Below are positions 39,959 to 50,278 of a stretch of 64,000 nucleotides of DNA, piece after piece. The notes beneath the pieces are model-generated. The model did not search any database and was not told the origin of the DNA. It worked only from the letters and a program-made list of their open reading frames with translations. Each line of letters starts with the position of its first letter. Positions within the stretch are counted from its first letter, which is position 1. This stretch comes from JAWWOW01 sp033851265 (GTDB lineage: Bacteria; Actinomycetota; Actinomycetes; JAWWOW01). The stretch lies in NCBI GenBank assembly GCA_033851265.1, contig JAWWOW010000016.1:124001-188000 (forward strand). The letters are read 5' to 3'. The position numbers and the translations under genes are program-made.

Positions 39959-42900
39959 GCCGTGGCCGCTCGGATCAACCAGGTTGACCGGGTCACCGTT
40001 GACGTAGGTGTAAGTATTCTGGGTCAGCGGGTCTGTACCGACGCTTGCGTCGGCCGCGGGTTGTGCGTCCCGGTAGCTGTCTGGGCTTAGGAAGGCGCTC
40101 CTGGTTGGGTCGTACGTCCGCGCTCCGAACTGATACGTCCCGGTTCCGTCGTCACGCCGAGCGGCCTTGTAGAACATGTCGCTGTTCGTCGTACCGCTGC
40201 TGCACGTGTGCTGTCTGGCATCGCCCGACTGGGGCTGCTGTGGCGAGCCGAATGCATCGAAGCGTGCGGTGCAGCCGACGGCGCGCTGGTTCGTGTTGTT
40301 GAGGACGGTGCTGATGTTCCCATTGCCATCGTCGACGAGATGCTCGTTATTGGTGGTCGTTGAGCCGTCGCTAGCAATCAGCGGTGTTCCGTTGCCGTCG
40401 CGGACGAAGAGGATCTGTGTTGGCAGGTTGTTCTGATTGCCGTTGCGGTTCTCTTCGTTCACGTCTTGGCTGGCTCCGTCGTAGTACAGGCTGGTTGTTA
40501 CGCCGCCCGTCTTAGTGGTCGTTTGCCGGTCAAGTCCGTCGTAGCTGTTGAAGGTGGTTGCATCGTCCTTGTCGCATGCCGTGGTCTGTTGACCCTGGCC
40601 GGTCTTGGTTCCTTGCAGGCGGTCGAAGCCGTCGTAGCAGTAGCTCGTTGTGTGGTCTTCCTTCAACGTTCCGGCTGGGTTGTAGACGTGGCCGTAGTAG
40701 GTGGACGTGCCGGCGGTAGCGCTCTTGATGGTGTCGTCGCTGTTGTATTTGAAGCAACTGACGGTGCTACTGCCGACGCAGTTCACCGGCTGGGTGTTCT
40801 GGCTGGGATAGGAGACGCTGGTGCCATAGCCGAGCCGGTTGCCGTCGTGATCCCAGATAACGTTCATGACATCGGTTCCCACCGTGGAGGCGTCGGGATC
40901 GAACGCGTTGACGCGCCCTGCCTCGTCGTAGCTGTAGCTGTACTTCTTGGTGATCGCTGCGCCGCCGCTGCCGGATGCTGCTCCGGTCTTCAGTTCCTGG
41001 AGAGTGACCCGGTTCAGCTGGTCATAGTCGTATTGGTAGTCGCTGATGGTGACGGCCGAGTCATTGCCGCCGCTGGTGCCCGCGCAAGTCGTCGTGACAA
41101 CAGCTCGGGCGGTAAGCGTGCTCTCGGGATCGTCGTAGTAGTCGCAGACCCGATCCGCGTTCGGAAGTTTGACTTGGGTTTGCCGACCGGTCTTGTCATA
41201 GCTGTACTCCCACTGGGTCCCGCCAGCGAGGTCGGCAGCCTGGCTGGCCGGAAGACCGGCGTCGCCATAGACGAGGGTGCTGCTCTTGGTCTGATTGCCG
41301 ACGATGTTGACGCGGCGGACAACGCCGCCGGATCCGTCGTAGGCGTAGCGGGTGGCGCGGTTCGTGCTGCCTGTGCCGCAGGTCGTGTCGTTTTCGGCGC
41401 TGCAGCGCAGCAGGTTGTCCAGGTAGTAGTCAAAGCGGTTGACGGTGCTTGTCTGGGCGGCGTTGCGAGCGGCGTCGGTCACTTCGGTCTTGTTGCCGGC
41501 TAGGTCGTAGTTCGTCGTGATGGTTTCGCTGCGCTTGCGTGATGTCTGGACGTGCATCTGGTCGTTCGGGTAGTACTCGAATGACATCACGGTTTCGTTG
41601 TTCGGGATCGGGCTAGTTTCGCAGTCGTAGCTACTCGTGTCCGTTGCCTGGTGAACCTTGCGACTGGTGTCGTCGTAGCAGTACTTAGTCGTGCGATAGG
41701 TGATCGCGCTGCCGCTCCGGCTCATGGGCTTGCTGACGGAGGACAGAAGGTTGTCGGCCGTGTAGGCGTAGCTGGCTGGAACTCCGTCGCCGACGGTGAA
41801 CCCGGCTGGAATTGTGTCGCCGCTTGCGTAAGCCACTGCGGTGCTGTCTTCAGCTTGCCCGTGATTGTCGGTCTGGTAGGTCGCCGACGGACTCGACACC
41901 GTGGCCTGGTTACCCGCCGCGTCGTAGGTGTAGCGGGTGTTCGCCCGCACGTATCCAGTGGTGTCCTGAGCGCCGGTGACGTGGTCATGGACCAGACCAT
42001 CGGCGAAGTAGCTGTCCGTTGTCTTGCTGAGCGCCACAGTTAGGGCGGCGTCCGTCCACTGCACCACGCTGGTCTGCTGGCCGTTGTTGTCGTAGCCGTA
42101 GGTGGTGACATGCGTGATGTTGGCGTAGGAAGGCGGAGTCGTGGTCCAGCCGGACAGGACAGAGGTCGTCTTTACGAGCCCGTCGAGGGTGTAGTCGGTG
42201 TGCTGATCGACCGTGTGAACGATGTCCCCTGGAGTGAAGCGCATGTCGGCGTTCAAGGTGTCGGTGACCCGACCGGCGCCGTCGTACTTGTAGTGCATGG
42301 CGAACGGCCGTACCGCCGCGGCGTTGCCGTCGAGCCGGGCGCCGTCGTTGGACGGATCAGGCGCGTCGATAGTCGCGCGTAGTCCATCTTCGGTGTAGCG
42401 ATAGATCAGGTAGCGATTTGGCTTCGCGCCCGTCTTGGTCGGCAGGTCGACCTTGGTGACGTTGCTATCGGCGTCGTAGTAGGTGTTGGTGACGCAGACG
42501 CCCACATCCGATGGATGGGTTCCGCTGTCATCCGGGCATTCGGCATCTTGCGTTGCGTCACTGCCGATGTTGCTGTGAGACGCTCCGTCGTACCGGGGCA
42601 CCGCTTGACTGATCGACCGGCCGTTAGCGTCGTAAGCCGTGACGACTTTGAACCGCTCATCTGGGTTATCGGTGTCGTCGATGGTCCCGTCGTCGAATGC
42701 CCGCGGGTCGAAGCGAGCAACAACGTTGCCATCCGCGTCGTAGACGGAACGGGTGTGGACATTCACCTGCAGCGCGGCGTCACCGCGAACCTTCTCGGGA
42801 TGGGCGGCCACGTCGCTGTCTGGATTGACGGCCGGTTCGTAGGCCTTGATGGTGTCGACGCGGCGGTTGTTCGCGTCGTAGCTGTACAGGGTGGCCCGCG

Positions 42901-45900
42901 ACCGGTTTGGCGAGCTGGGGTTGGCCGGTGGGGTGACCCGGGTCAGGTTGCCGTTGGCGTCGTAGCCGGTCTCGGTGGTCGCGGTCGCGGAGCGGGGGTT
43001 GGTCTGCCGCGTCTTGCGGTCGAGCACGTCGTAGGAGTAGCTGGTCGTGTAGCTGCCGTTCGTGGGGTTAGCCGGGCAGGCATTGCCGGTGGGCACGTTG
43101 CCGCGGGGGTCCGTGCTGGATTTCTTGTTGCCGTTCGCGTCGTAGGTGAAGCTCGTGCACAGGGCGTCGCTGGTGGCGTTGGCCCGATGCCGGATGGTCC
43201 TGATCGGGCGTTCTGCATGGTCGTACTCCGTGGCCGTGGCGTAGCTCGGGGACGAAACCGAGTCTGCGCAGGCCGAGTCTGCGGGCTCAGTGGTGTCGAA
43301 CTCGCGGGGGCTGCATTCGACGGTGCCGCTGCCGTTCGCGTTGTAGCGGAACTGCGTGTGCAGCTCGGTTGCCGTCTCGCGGGGCACGTACTGGTCGGTC
43401 TTGTAGTGCACTGCGTCGAACCGGAACCGGGTGCGGGCGCCCGTCCCGGCGGTTGTCGCGATCACGTCGTCGATGCCGCTGTATTCGGTTTTCGTGCTGC
43501 ACCAGACGATACCCGTGGCGAAGACACCGTCGCCGGTTGCAGGGCAGCTAGCCGGCTGCTGGTTGCCGTCGTCGGTCCGACTGGTGCGCACCTCGACCAG
43601 CCGGTTGACCGCGTCGTAGATCCGGTGCACCCGGAATCGTCCACCCGTGGTGGAGTTTGGCGTTGCTTGGCCGCGCGGGTTGATCTGGACGTTCTGGTTG
43701 CCGAACCCGTCGTAGCTGTAGGTGGTGGTCGAGGGGGTCGGACCGTTGTCGGGATCGTAGGTCGCGCCAGCGGGCAGGGTTTGGCTGGTCAGTTCGTCCC
43801 GGCCGCTGTATGCGCGGACCGTCGATACGCTGCCGCCCGGCGTTGCAAACGAGCTGTATTTGCAGGCACCCGAACCGCTGGGCGACCCGGTGAGCTGGGC
43901 GGGACGCCAGGAGTTCAGCGCGTTGCCGTTCTTGTCGGTTCCGACGCCGGTGACGTTGCCCAGCGGGTCGATGGTCTGCAGCCGGTACCGCCACGACTTC
44001 GTCGTCCACGGGGTCAGGTCAGCAGTCGTCGTGCATCCCCACGGGTTCGTGGTGCGTTGCGCGTAGCTGGTCTCGGTGAATCGCGAGGTCGGCGGCGTGT
44101 TGGCGTTAACGCCCGGGTAGTCGGTGACCGGCGCCTGTGCCTCGGTGGTGGCGTTGCGATCCCACGTCCGGACCACGTTGCCCGCCGCGTCGTACCCGAA
44201 TGCGGCGAAGTTGGATGTGGGATTGGTGGTGCTGGCGGTCGGGTCGGCCGCGGCGCGCAGCCAGCCGCCGGCGTGCACGGTGCTGGACGCGTCCTTGTCG
44301 CTGTCGGCGTAGTACCAGTATGTGTAGGGCTTCATCAGCCCGTTCGGGTCGTTCGCCGGATCGCCGATGTTGGCATTCGGCTTGAACGACTGCGTCTTCG
44401 CCCCATAGTTGTCGTAGGTGGAGCGGGTGCAGGCGACCGGGTGCTCGACCTGTCCGGTCTGGTAGTAGGCGACCGCGCAGCGGCTCACATGCGGCCGGAG
44501 GACACCCTCGGAGGCTGGGGTGTCCGCCTCGCAGACCAGACCGGTGTTGGCAGTGCCACTACCGGCGCCTGCGCAGTAGTTGACCCGGTTCGCGGCGCTA
44601 GCAAACGTGTTCGGCGCGACGCTGGAGTTATTGTCGACCTGCCAGGTGAGTACGTACGCCCGGAACTGCGACTCCGCGTTTCCTCTCGGGTGAAGCTTCT
44701 GAGTGTGGTCGACAAGGGTCATCACCGGGGTAGCGGCGGAGGCGGAGCTGGCGCAGCCGGAACGAGTTCCGCTGAAGTCCTCGGTGTAGGCGACATTGCC
44801 CGATCCGGTCACGGTGTAGTCAGCGCAGACGATCGTGCCGTCGGTTAGGTACTTCTGGATGTGATAGCCGTCGGTGATGTCGGTGTAGTACTTGGTTTCG
44901 CCGACCTGTTCGACGAAGGAGTGCCGCGTGATCTGCTGCCCCTGATCGCCATAGACGAACGTCCGGTCTTCGTCGAGCGGATCCTTGCTCGGGTCAGTCG
45001 GAAAGTCAGGGTTCTTCCCCGCGTCACGTACCACCCGGCACAGGTTGTTGTCGCGGGTGTGGGTGGGTTCGCGGCAGGTCGCGCTGTCGGTGTCCCAGCT
45101 GTAGGCGGTGCTGCGGAGCCACGCGCTGTTCGAGCCGATACCGGTGATGTTGCCGGCGGCTTCACTGAAGCGGCCAACCCGGCCGGCCGAGTCGATCCCG
45201 CTGTACTGCTGCCGCTCACAGGTCGCGTCGTCGCTAGCGCACGTCACGTTGGGGGTGGCTGCGGTGTCGACGTTGGTGTACTGGCCGCCGTTGTATCGCA
45301 GTTCGGTCCGCACCTTATGCCGGTCGGTGATCCGGCTGACCACGTACGGCGAGGTGGGCAGACCACCGCCAGTCCAGGCAGGTGACGGCGCAGCCGCGTA
45401 GGCGAACTCGGTGACGTGCGTGTCGGTGCTGCCGTCCGGGTTAGTCACCGTCCCCTCGCCAGCGCGCAGGTCGCTGGCCGAGCTCAGACAGTTGACCGTT
45501 TGTCCGCAGGCCTCGCCGTACTCGTAGACGAGCGTTGACACCCCGTTGGGGTTGATCACTTTGTCCAGCCGCTGACGGGACGAGTCGTTGAACTCGTAGC
45601 GGGTCGCCCGGCCGGCGCCGTCGGTGATGCAGGTCCAGGTTGTGGCGGTACCGGATGTGGCGCAGGTGCCGCCATTCTCGTTGTAGCTGAGGGTGAAGCC
45701 GCGGCAGCCGCTGGCCGGGTTGCCGGTCTTGCCTTCCAGGCTGATTGCTCCGGTCTCGCTGTTGCGGACCGCGGTGCAGTTCTGCCCTTCATAGACATAG
45801 CGGAGCCGTCCCAGCGAGAGCCGATCGGCCAGTCCCGCCACCGGATAGCTGAACAGCTTGCCGAGCCCGCCGGACTTGCTATCCACCATGCGCGCCGGGT

Positions 45901-48900
45901 TGAGCGTGCCGTCGTAGGCGTAGCGGATGTCCACACCTGCGCCGTCAGCGATCGAGAGTAACTCGCCGGTCGGGCCAAACTCGTAGCGCAGCCGGTCCGG
46001 CCGCTCGGCAACCCAACCGGCAATGCCTTTCACCTCACCCGTCGCGCAGCTGCCCTGGACATGGACGTAGCGGAACAGGCTGAGATGCACACCGGCGGGT
46101 GCGGTGTAGGGGACGTCGACACAGAGCACGTTGCTGTCGACCGCGCCGAGCAGTCGCGGTACCAACGCGCCCAGCGGGCTGCGTCGGTTGGCCAGTACGA
46201 CCGCTGGCTGAAACACGTGCCGGGTGCCGTCTTGGTCGGCCAGGGTGACCGCGAACGGGCGCTGCAGGCGCTCGAGGGTCTGTTGCACGGACAGACTGCT
46301 GGCGTTGATCCCGCCGCCGAGCAGGTCGTCGGCCTCGGTCATGTTCAGTGTCCAGCCGCTGCCCCAGCCAGCGCCACCGGTGACGCTATCGGGAAGCTGG
46401 AGGGTGCCGGCGTCTTGGCTGTTGTAGGTGCGGCGCAGCGCGAAGGCGAGATGACCGTGTGCCTGCACCGGGGTCAGGTCCGGTTGGCTGACCACCAGGT
46501 TGCCGTTGGCCACATTCACCCGGGCGGTGCCGCCGGCGCCGAGGTTCTCGCTGGCGTAGCTCCACCACTTCTCGATGCCGAGGCCGGCGGCCGTACCGCC
46601 GCCACCGCACAGCGGCGTGAGAGCCGGGATCTGCCCCTGACCATCAGTGACATACGCGGTGGTCGACGCCGGGACCGGTAGACCGGCGCCGCGGGCGTAC
46701 TGGTCGGACGGGGTCTGGCTCAAGAACCGATCCGGGGCGGTGAAGACCGCGGCGTCGTCGATGCCTCCCACGAACGGGTGCCAACCGGTCGTCAGCCCTG
46801 GCCAGGTTCCGACGGCGCCGCCGAAGCCAGTCCCCAAGTACTGGATGGTCCCTGCGGGCTCATCGGTCGGTCCCTCGGTCGTGCTGGCGACCTCCTGGCC
46901 GTCCATGTAGAGGTGCACGCCCGGCACCGGGGTAGAGCTGCTGTAGCTAACGATCATCGCGTGATGCCACTTGCCGTCGGTCACTGTCGCCCCGCCTGTG
47001 AGCGCCTCGGCTGATGCGCCCGTCCAAAAACCACCGTGCAGCTTGTTGTCCGTGCCCACGTAGAGCAGCGGAACATAACGGCTCGGGGTGGCCGTGGTAA
47101 CGGTGTTCGCCATGCTGGCCAGGACTCCGTTGCCAGCGGTCGTTTGGAACCACAGGCTGACCGCGGCGAACCCCGTCGTCGGGATGATGCTGTCGGGCAG
47201 CCTGACGTGGTGGCTGCCGTCGAAGGCGGCTGACGCGTCTGGATCCCCCGCCAGCGCCCCCGGCCCGTTGAGCATTCCGCTACTCGACGCGGTGCCGCCA
47301 CTCGTCAGATAGGTGCCCTTCTTGTTGTTGCCGGAGTAGTCACCGGCATCGGTGCCGCTGCTGTCGTCGAGCCGCCAGTAGGCAGCCGGCGACACGTTCA
47401 TCACACCCGGGGCGTACTGAGCGCCCACGTTGGTGAACGCGGTGACCGTGTTGCTGCCCTGCCCACTAGTGGATCCGGCGTGGTAGTGCGTGGTGATCTG
47501 CGCGCCCGACAGCGCCTTGCCGTAGATGGCGACGTCGTCCATGCCGCCACCGAAGTAGGAGGTGTTGTTGCGGCCCAGGTAGTTGTACACCCGACTGACG
47601 TCACGCGGAGCGAGCAGGGTGCCGCTGGCCACCCGCATCCCATTGCGGTACAAGGTGGCCGTGGCGTTGGCGGTGCCCGCGACCGGTGCGACCGTCGCCG
47701 CGACGTGCTGCCACTGGTCGAGCTGCAAGGCGTTGCCGGCGACCAGCGTGGATTGCGTGTTGCCGGCCGTGCCGGCGTAGACGTTCAGCGCCATCCCGTG
47801 CGTTCCGAAGTCGTTGATGACGATGTGGTCCGTGCCGAGCGCCGAGGACAGGCTCAGGATCGGTGAGCTGGTCTTGGTCGGCTTGACCCAGGCCTCCATG
47901 GTGAAGCCGTTGCTGAAATCGCTGCTGCCCGTCGTGGGCAGTGACACGTAGTCGCTGGTGCCGTTCAGCAGCAAACTGCGGTCGGCGTCGCCGCCGATCA
48001 CCCCCGGCTGGCCCTGTGCTGCCCCCGTTGCGAGGGTGTAGGTGCCAGCCGGGCCGGTGGGATTCACAGCGTTTTTCGCCGCGGACACTGGGCTGGTATT
48101 GGGAGGTGTCGGATACTCACCGAGCCGCCAGTAGGACAGCGCACCGTCGTCGATCACAGTGCGGGAGAAGAAGTCCGCATTGGATGTGCATGGGCCGTAG
48201 GCGAGGCTGCTCAACGCCGCTCCGACCGCGACCGCGTCGACGTAGAACTGGCGGCTCTCCTGTCCGGTCAGGGTGAAGTTGCTGAACGTGACCCCGCTGC
48301 GCCCAACCGTGCACCGCGGTGTCGTCGTCGACGTACATGCGGTCGGCGCGGTGGTCACCGAGGTCTCCGGGAACCACACGCTCGCGGTGTGGTTGACCGG
48401 CAACGTGTCGGTAACGCCGGTGATCACCATCGGCACGCTGGATGGGTTGCCGATGGTGACCAGATGCCGGCTGCCGGTTCCCGCCGGGGCCGTACTCCCC
48501 ATACTCGGGGAACGCGACTGTTCGCTGTCGCTCACCGTCGGTGCACCGTGGTTTGCCACATACGTTGCCGGGGCTGTGGCCGACGTAACGTGTTGACCGA
48601 GCAGCACCATCGAGTGCACCACGGGCAGGTAGGCCATGACCGCGCCGGACTGCCCATCTGGACTGGCGATCGGACTCATCGCGGCCGCCGTACCGTCAGC
48701 CCAGCCGCCGGTCGGCTCATACCAGCTCGTCCCGTCGTAGCGGAACGTGTCGCCGTGCGTGCTTGTCGCGTCGCCCCCACCGACCAGCACGAGCTGTCCG
48801 GCGTCGGAGTCGAAGGCCATGGTCGCAAACGACCGGCCCGATGGAGCGGAGTGCGGCGTTTGTTGCGTCCACCCGGGCGATGCAGTCTTCCAGGTCCAGG

Positions 48901-50050
48901 TCTCGTTGTTGTGCGACGCAGTCGAACTGCACGTACTGCAGGTCGCCTTGCGTCCGCCGAACACGGTGATGCTCTGAGCGGACGGGTCGTATGCCGCCGC
49001 CGCGCCCCATCGGTAGCCGAGGGCCGTGTCGTTCAGGTTCGTCCACACATAGTTGTTCCAGCTGAACGAGTCCCGATACACGGTGCTGGAGGCGCCCAAC
49101 CCGCCGGAGAGCACGCCGACGCCGGCCGCGGTGTTATAGGCGGCGCTGGCGAAGCGGCGGGCGGACGGCGGTGTGCCGGTCACGACACTCGTCTTGTTCG
49201 TCCACGCCCAGGTGGAGGTGTTCAACTCCCACGTCTCATTGTTCGACGTCCCTAGGACGTTCGCCCCGCCGAACATCACCGCCCGATGCAGCGCCGGGTC
49301 CCAGAACAGTGCCGCACCGAGACGCGCCGTCGGGGTTCCCGTCGTGGTGCGCTGTTGCCACGCCGACCCATCGAAGGTCCAGGTTTCGTTCGACGCCAGC
49401 CCAGTTGTCTTCTTGCCACCGAAGACGATCATGAAGTTCTGCTCTGGGTTGTACGTGACCGATGCGTTGCTATCCAGGCTTGGCGGGGTGCTACCGGTAC
49501 TCAGCTGCCAGTCCGGCATCGCATAGTTGTCCGTGGACGAAACGAACGGCGCGGCGGGTCCGACACCAGTCCCCTTCCTGCCCGAACCCTTGCCCTTTGA
49601 CTTGCCCTTGAGCTGGTAAGGCTTGTCCGCAGCAGCCAACCGTGTGTGCGCCCGATCCCGGCACACGTTGCGCGGTAACCACTCCGCAACAAACAGCCTT
49701 GTCGGGGGTCGCACACACTTCGCTGCGCGCTGGTGAGCCGACGCCCGCGAGGCCGAAACCTTGGCTCGCCGGGCAGCCGCCTTCACCGTCCCCGGCTTCA
49801 GCTTCGCCGCGGCAGGTCCCGGCTTCGGCTTCGCCTTCGCGTCGGTCGAAGTCGGTCCCTTCACCTTCGTCGTCGACGTCTTCCCGGCCGGACCGTCAGT
49901 TGACGCCCACGCCACGTTCGGCGTCGCGACCAGAACGGCCAGGGCCGCAATCACAGTCGCGACGCTAAGACCACGGCGGCGCCTTTCCCCGCTGTGGATG
50001 CTCGTTCGAGGGAGGAAGGCGAGCAGGCCAGTGGCAGGCGATCGGAACAT
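39281..50050 (-). CDS. Giant Rhs/YD-repeat polymorphic-toxin-like protein
   Basis: This 3589-residue protein occupies a sixth of the window. In order: a signal segment (VATVIAALAVLVATPNVAWA, ~30-50), a Lys/Ala-rich region to ~175, kelch-like repeats at ~183-470 (NETWTFDGSAW, MFGGANV, NETWELNTSTWAW), two LamG-like modules at ~700-845 and ~965-1105 (FTMEAWVKPT, VSLWFQTTAG), the Rhs entry (FALRRTYNSQD) at ~1200, and YD repeats to ~3250. The Rhs-associated core (FGARTYDPTRSAFLSPDSY, then YVNGDPVNLVDPSGHG) precedes the variable tail. Such proteins encapsulate and present a C-terminal toxin in contact competition. A lipoprotein gene overlaps its stop. Confidence 0.93.
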   Translation of the reverse strand: MFRSPATGLLAFLPRTSIHSGERRRRGLSVATVIAALAVLVATPNVAWASTDGPAGKTSTTKVKGPTSTDAKAKPKPGPAAAKLKPGTVKAAARRAKVSASRASAHQRAAKCVRPPTRLFVAEWLPRNVCRDRAHTRLAAADKPYQLKGKSKGKGSGRKGTGVGPAAPFVSSTDNYAMPDWQLSTGSTPPSLDSNASVTYNPEQNFMIVFGGKKTTGLASNETWTFDGSAWQQRTTTGTPTARLGAALFWDPALHRAVMFGGANVLGTSNNETWELNTSTWAWTNKTSVVTGTPPSARRFASAAYNTAAGVGVLSGGLGASSTVYRDSFSWNNYVWTNLNDTALGYRWGAAAAYDPSAQSITVFGGRKATCSTCSSTASHNNETWTWKTASPGWTQQTPHSAPSGRSFATMAFDSDAGQLVLVGGGDATSTHGDTFRYDGTSWYEPTGGWADGTAAAMSPIASPDGQSGAVMAYLPVVHSMVLLGQHVTSATAPATYVANHGAPTVSDSEQSRSPSMGSTAPAGTGSRHLVTIGNPSSVPMVITGVTDTLPVNHTASVWFPETSVTTAPTACTSTTTPRCTVGRSGVTFSNFTLTGQESRQFYVDAVAVGAALSSLAYGPCTSNADFFSRTVIDDGALSYWRLGEYPTPPNTSPVSAAKNAVNPTGPAGTYTLATGAAQGQPGVIGGDADRSLLLNGTSDYVSLPTTGSSDFSNGFTMEAWVKPTKTSSPILSLSSALGTDHIVINDFGTHGMALNVYAGTAGNTQSTLVAGNALQLDQWQHVAATVAPVAGTANATATLYRNGMRVASGTLLAPRDVSRVYNYLGRNNTSYFGGGMDDVAIYGKALSGAQITTHYHAGSTSGQGSNTVTAFTNVGAQYAPGVMNVSPAAYWRLDDSSGTDAGDYSGNNKKGTYLTSGGTASSSGMLNGPGALAGDPDASAAFDGSHHVRLPDSIIPTTGFAAVSLWFQTTAGNGVLASMANTVTTATPSRYVPLLYVGTDNKLHGGFWTGASAEALTGGATVTDGKWHHAMIVSYSSSTPVPGVHLYMDGQEVASTTEGPTDEPAGTIQYLGTGFGGAVGTWPGLTTGWHPFVGGIDDAAVFTAPDRFLSQTPSDQYARGAGLPVPASTTAYVTDGQGQIPALTPLCGGGGTAAGLGIEKWWSYASENLGAGGTARVNVANGNLVVSQPDLTPVQAHGHLAFALRRTYNSQDAGTLQLPDSVTGGAGWGSGWTLNMTEADDLLGGGINASSLSVQQTLERLQRPFAVTLADQDGTRHVFQPAVVLANRRSPLGALVPRLLGAVDSNVLCVDVPYTAPAGVHLSLFRYVHVQGSCATGEVKGIAGWVAERPDRLRYEFGPTGELLSIADGAGVDIRYAYDGTLNPARMVDSKSGGLGKLFSYPVAGLADRLSLGRLRYVYEGQNCTAVRNSETGAISLEGKTGNPASGCRGFTLSYNENGGTCATSGTATTWTCITDGAGRATRYEFNDSSRQRLDKVINPNGVSTLVYEYGEACGQTVNCLSSASDLRAGEGTVTNPDGSTDTHVTEFAYAAAPSPAWTGGGLPTSPYVVSRITDRHKVRTELRYNGGQYTNVDTAATPNVTCASDDATCERQQYSGIDSAGRVGRFSEAAGNITGIGSNSAWLRSTAYSWDTDSATCREPTHTRDNNLCRVVRDAGKNPDFPTDPSKDPLDEDRTFVYGDQGQQITRHSFVEQVGETKYYTDITDGYHIQKYLTDGTIVCADYTVTGSGNVAYTEDFSGTRSGCASSASAATPVMTLVDHTQKLHPRGNAESQFRAYVLTWQVDNNSSVAPNTFASAANRVNYCAGAGSGTANTGLVCEADTPASEGVLRPHVSRCAVAYYQTGQVEHPVACTRSTYDNYGAKTQSFKPNANIGDPANDPNGLMKPYTYWYYADSDKDASSTVHAGGWLRAAADPTASTTNPTSNFAAFGYDAAGNVVRTWDRNATTEAQAPVTDYPGVNANTPPTSRFTETSYAQRTTNPWGCTTTADLTPWTTKSWRYRLQTIDPLGNVTGVGTDKNGNALNSWRPAQLTGSPSGSGACKYSSFATPGGSVSTVRAYSGRDELTSQTLPAGATYDPDNGPTPSTTTYSYDGFGNQNVQINPRGQATPNSTTGGRFRVHRIYDAVNRLVEVRTSRTDDGNQQPASCPATGDGVFATGIVWCSTKTEYSGIDDVIATTAGTGARTRFRFDAVHYKTDQYVPRETATELHTQFRYNANGSGTVECSPREFDTTEPADSACADSVSSPSYATATEYDHAERPIRTIRHRANATSDALCTSFTYDANGNKKSSTDPRGNVPTGNACPANPTNGSYTTSYSYDVLDRKTRQTNPRSATATTETGYDANGNLTRVTPPANPSSPNRSRATLYSYDANNRRVDTIKAYEPAVNPDSDVAAHPEKVRGDAALQVNVHTRSVYDADGNVVARFDPRAFDDGTIDDTDNPDERFKVVTAYDANGRSISQAVPRYDGASHSNIGSDATQDAECPDDSGTHPSDVGVCVTNTYYDADSNVTKVDLPTKTGAKPNRYLIYRYTEDGLRATIDAPDPSNDGARLDGNAAAVRPFAMHYKYDGAGRVTDTLNADMRFTPGDIVHTVDQHTDYTLDGLVKTTSVLSGWTTTPPSYANITHVTTYGYDNNGQQTSVVQWTDAALTVALSKTTDSYFADGLVHDHVTGAQDTTGYVRANTRYTYDAAGNQATVSSPSATYQTDNHGQAEDSTAVAYASGDTIPAGFTVGDGVPASYAYTADNLLSSVSKPMSRSGSAITYRTTKYCYDDTSRKVHQATDTSSYDCETSPIPNNETVMSFEYYPNDQMHVQTSRKRSETITTNYDLAGNKTEVTDAARNAAQTSTVNRFDYYLDNLLRCSAENDTTCGTGSTNRATRYAYDGSGGVVRRVNIVGNQTKSSTLVYGDAGLPASQAADLAGGTQWEYSYDKTGRQTQVKLPNADRVCDYYDDPESTLTARAVVTTTCAGTSGGNDSAVTISDYQYDYDQLNRVTLQELKTGAASGSGGAAITKKYSYSYDEAGRVNAFDPDASTVGTDVMNVIWDHDGNRLGYGTSVSYPSQNTQPVNCVGSSTVSCFKYNSDDTIKSATAGTSTYYGHVYNPAGTLKEDHTTSYCYDGFDRLQGTKTGQGQQTTACDKDDATTFNSYDGLDRQTTTKTGGVTTSLYYDGASQDVNEENRNGNQNNLPTQILFVRDGNGTPLIASDGSTTTNNEHLVDDGNGNISTVLNNTNQRAVGCTARFDAFGSPQQPQSGDARQHTCSSGTTNSDMFYKAARRDDGTGTYQFGARTYDPTRSAFLSPDSYRDAQPAADASVGTDPLTQNTYTYVNGDPVNLVDPSGHGSDYQMQGAKAYAAKESCGSKKGSCKAMVKRLNDAAQNDAVMLMTKRLRELWVDAYKRFNGDCMPGGGNYNRCLDEFIRRAGIVLGGITGGEGLDPRDVQFERLLPTMPIEKVGGWKQEYLDSTTGQVRHFVAFLYAGYFQPGFGRAAVYGHERPGNDGASDADIRLGLVAVNLGRALRAHVLSADALFSRLPGLLGDPGNDGSLRSPEVLEDPVPPQYRPVQDHA

Positions 50051-50278
50051 TTAGGGCTTCCCGGAGATGTGCGACAAGGAGTGGGCTGCGGTATCGGAAC
50101 ATCCGCAGGAGGCACAGACCGGTGTTTCCGGGACATCGTTATCGCCGAAAAGCAAAGATGGCTGAGACTGACTAGCAGCACCTGACCCACATGAAGCAGT
50201 CGTTAGTCACCCGTGGGAAGGGGTAGTGACAGGCCGAGAGCCCGACCGCACGCAGCGTGAAGGGAAGGCCGATAGGTA

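Noticed and set aside
40466..41503. 345-codon plus-strand open frame
   Set aside because: Another antisense shadow of the Rhs repeats, with low-complexity Val/Ala/Gly composition.
42515..44848. 777-codon plus-strand open frame rich in Val, Gly and Arg
   Set aside because: It lies antisense within the Rhs gene, whose YD-repeat coding keeps the opposite frame free of stops. No domain, start signal or coherent secondary structure.
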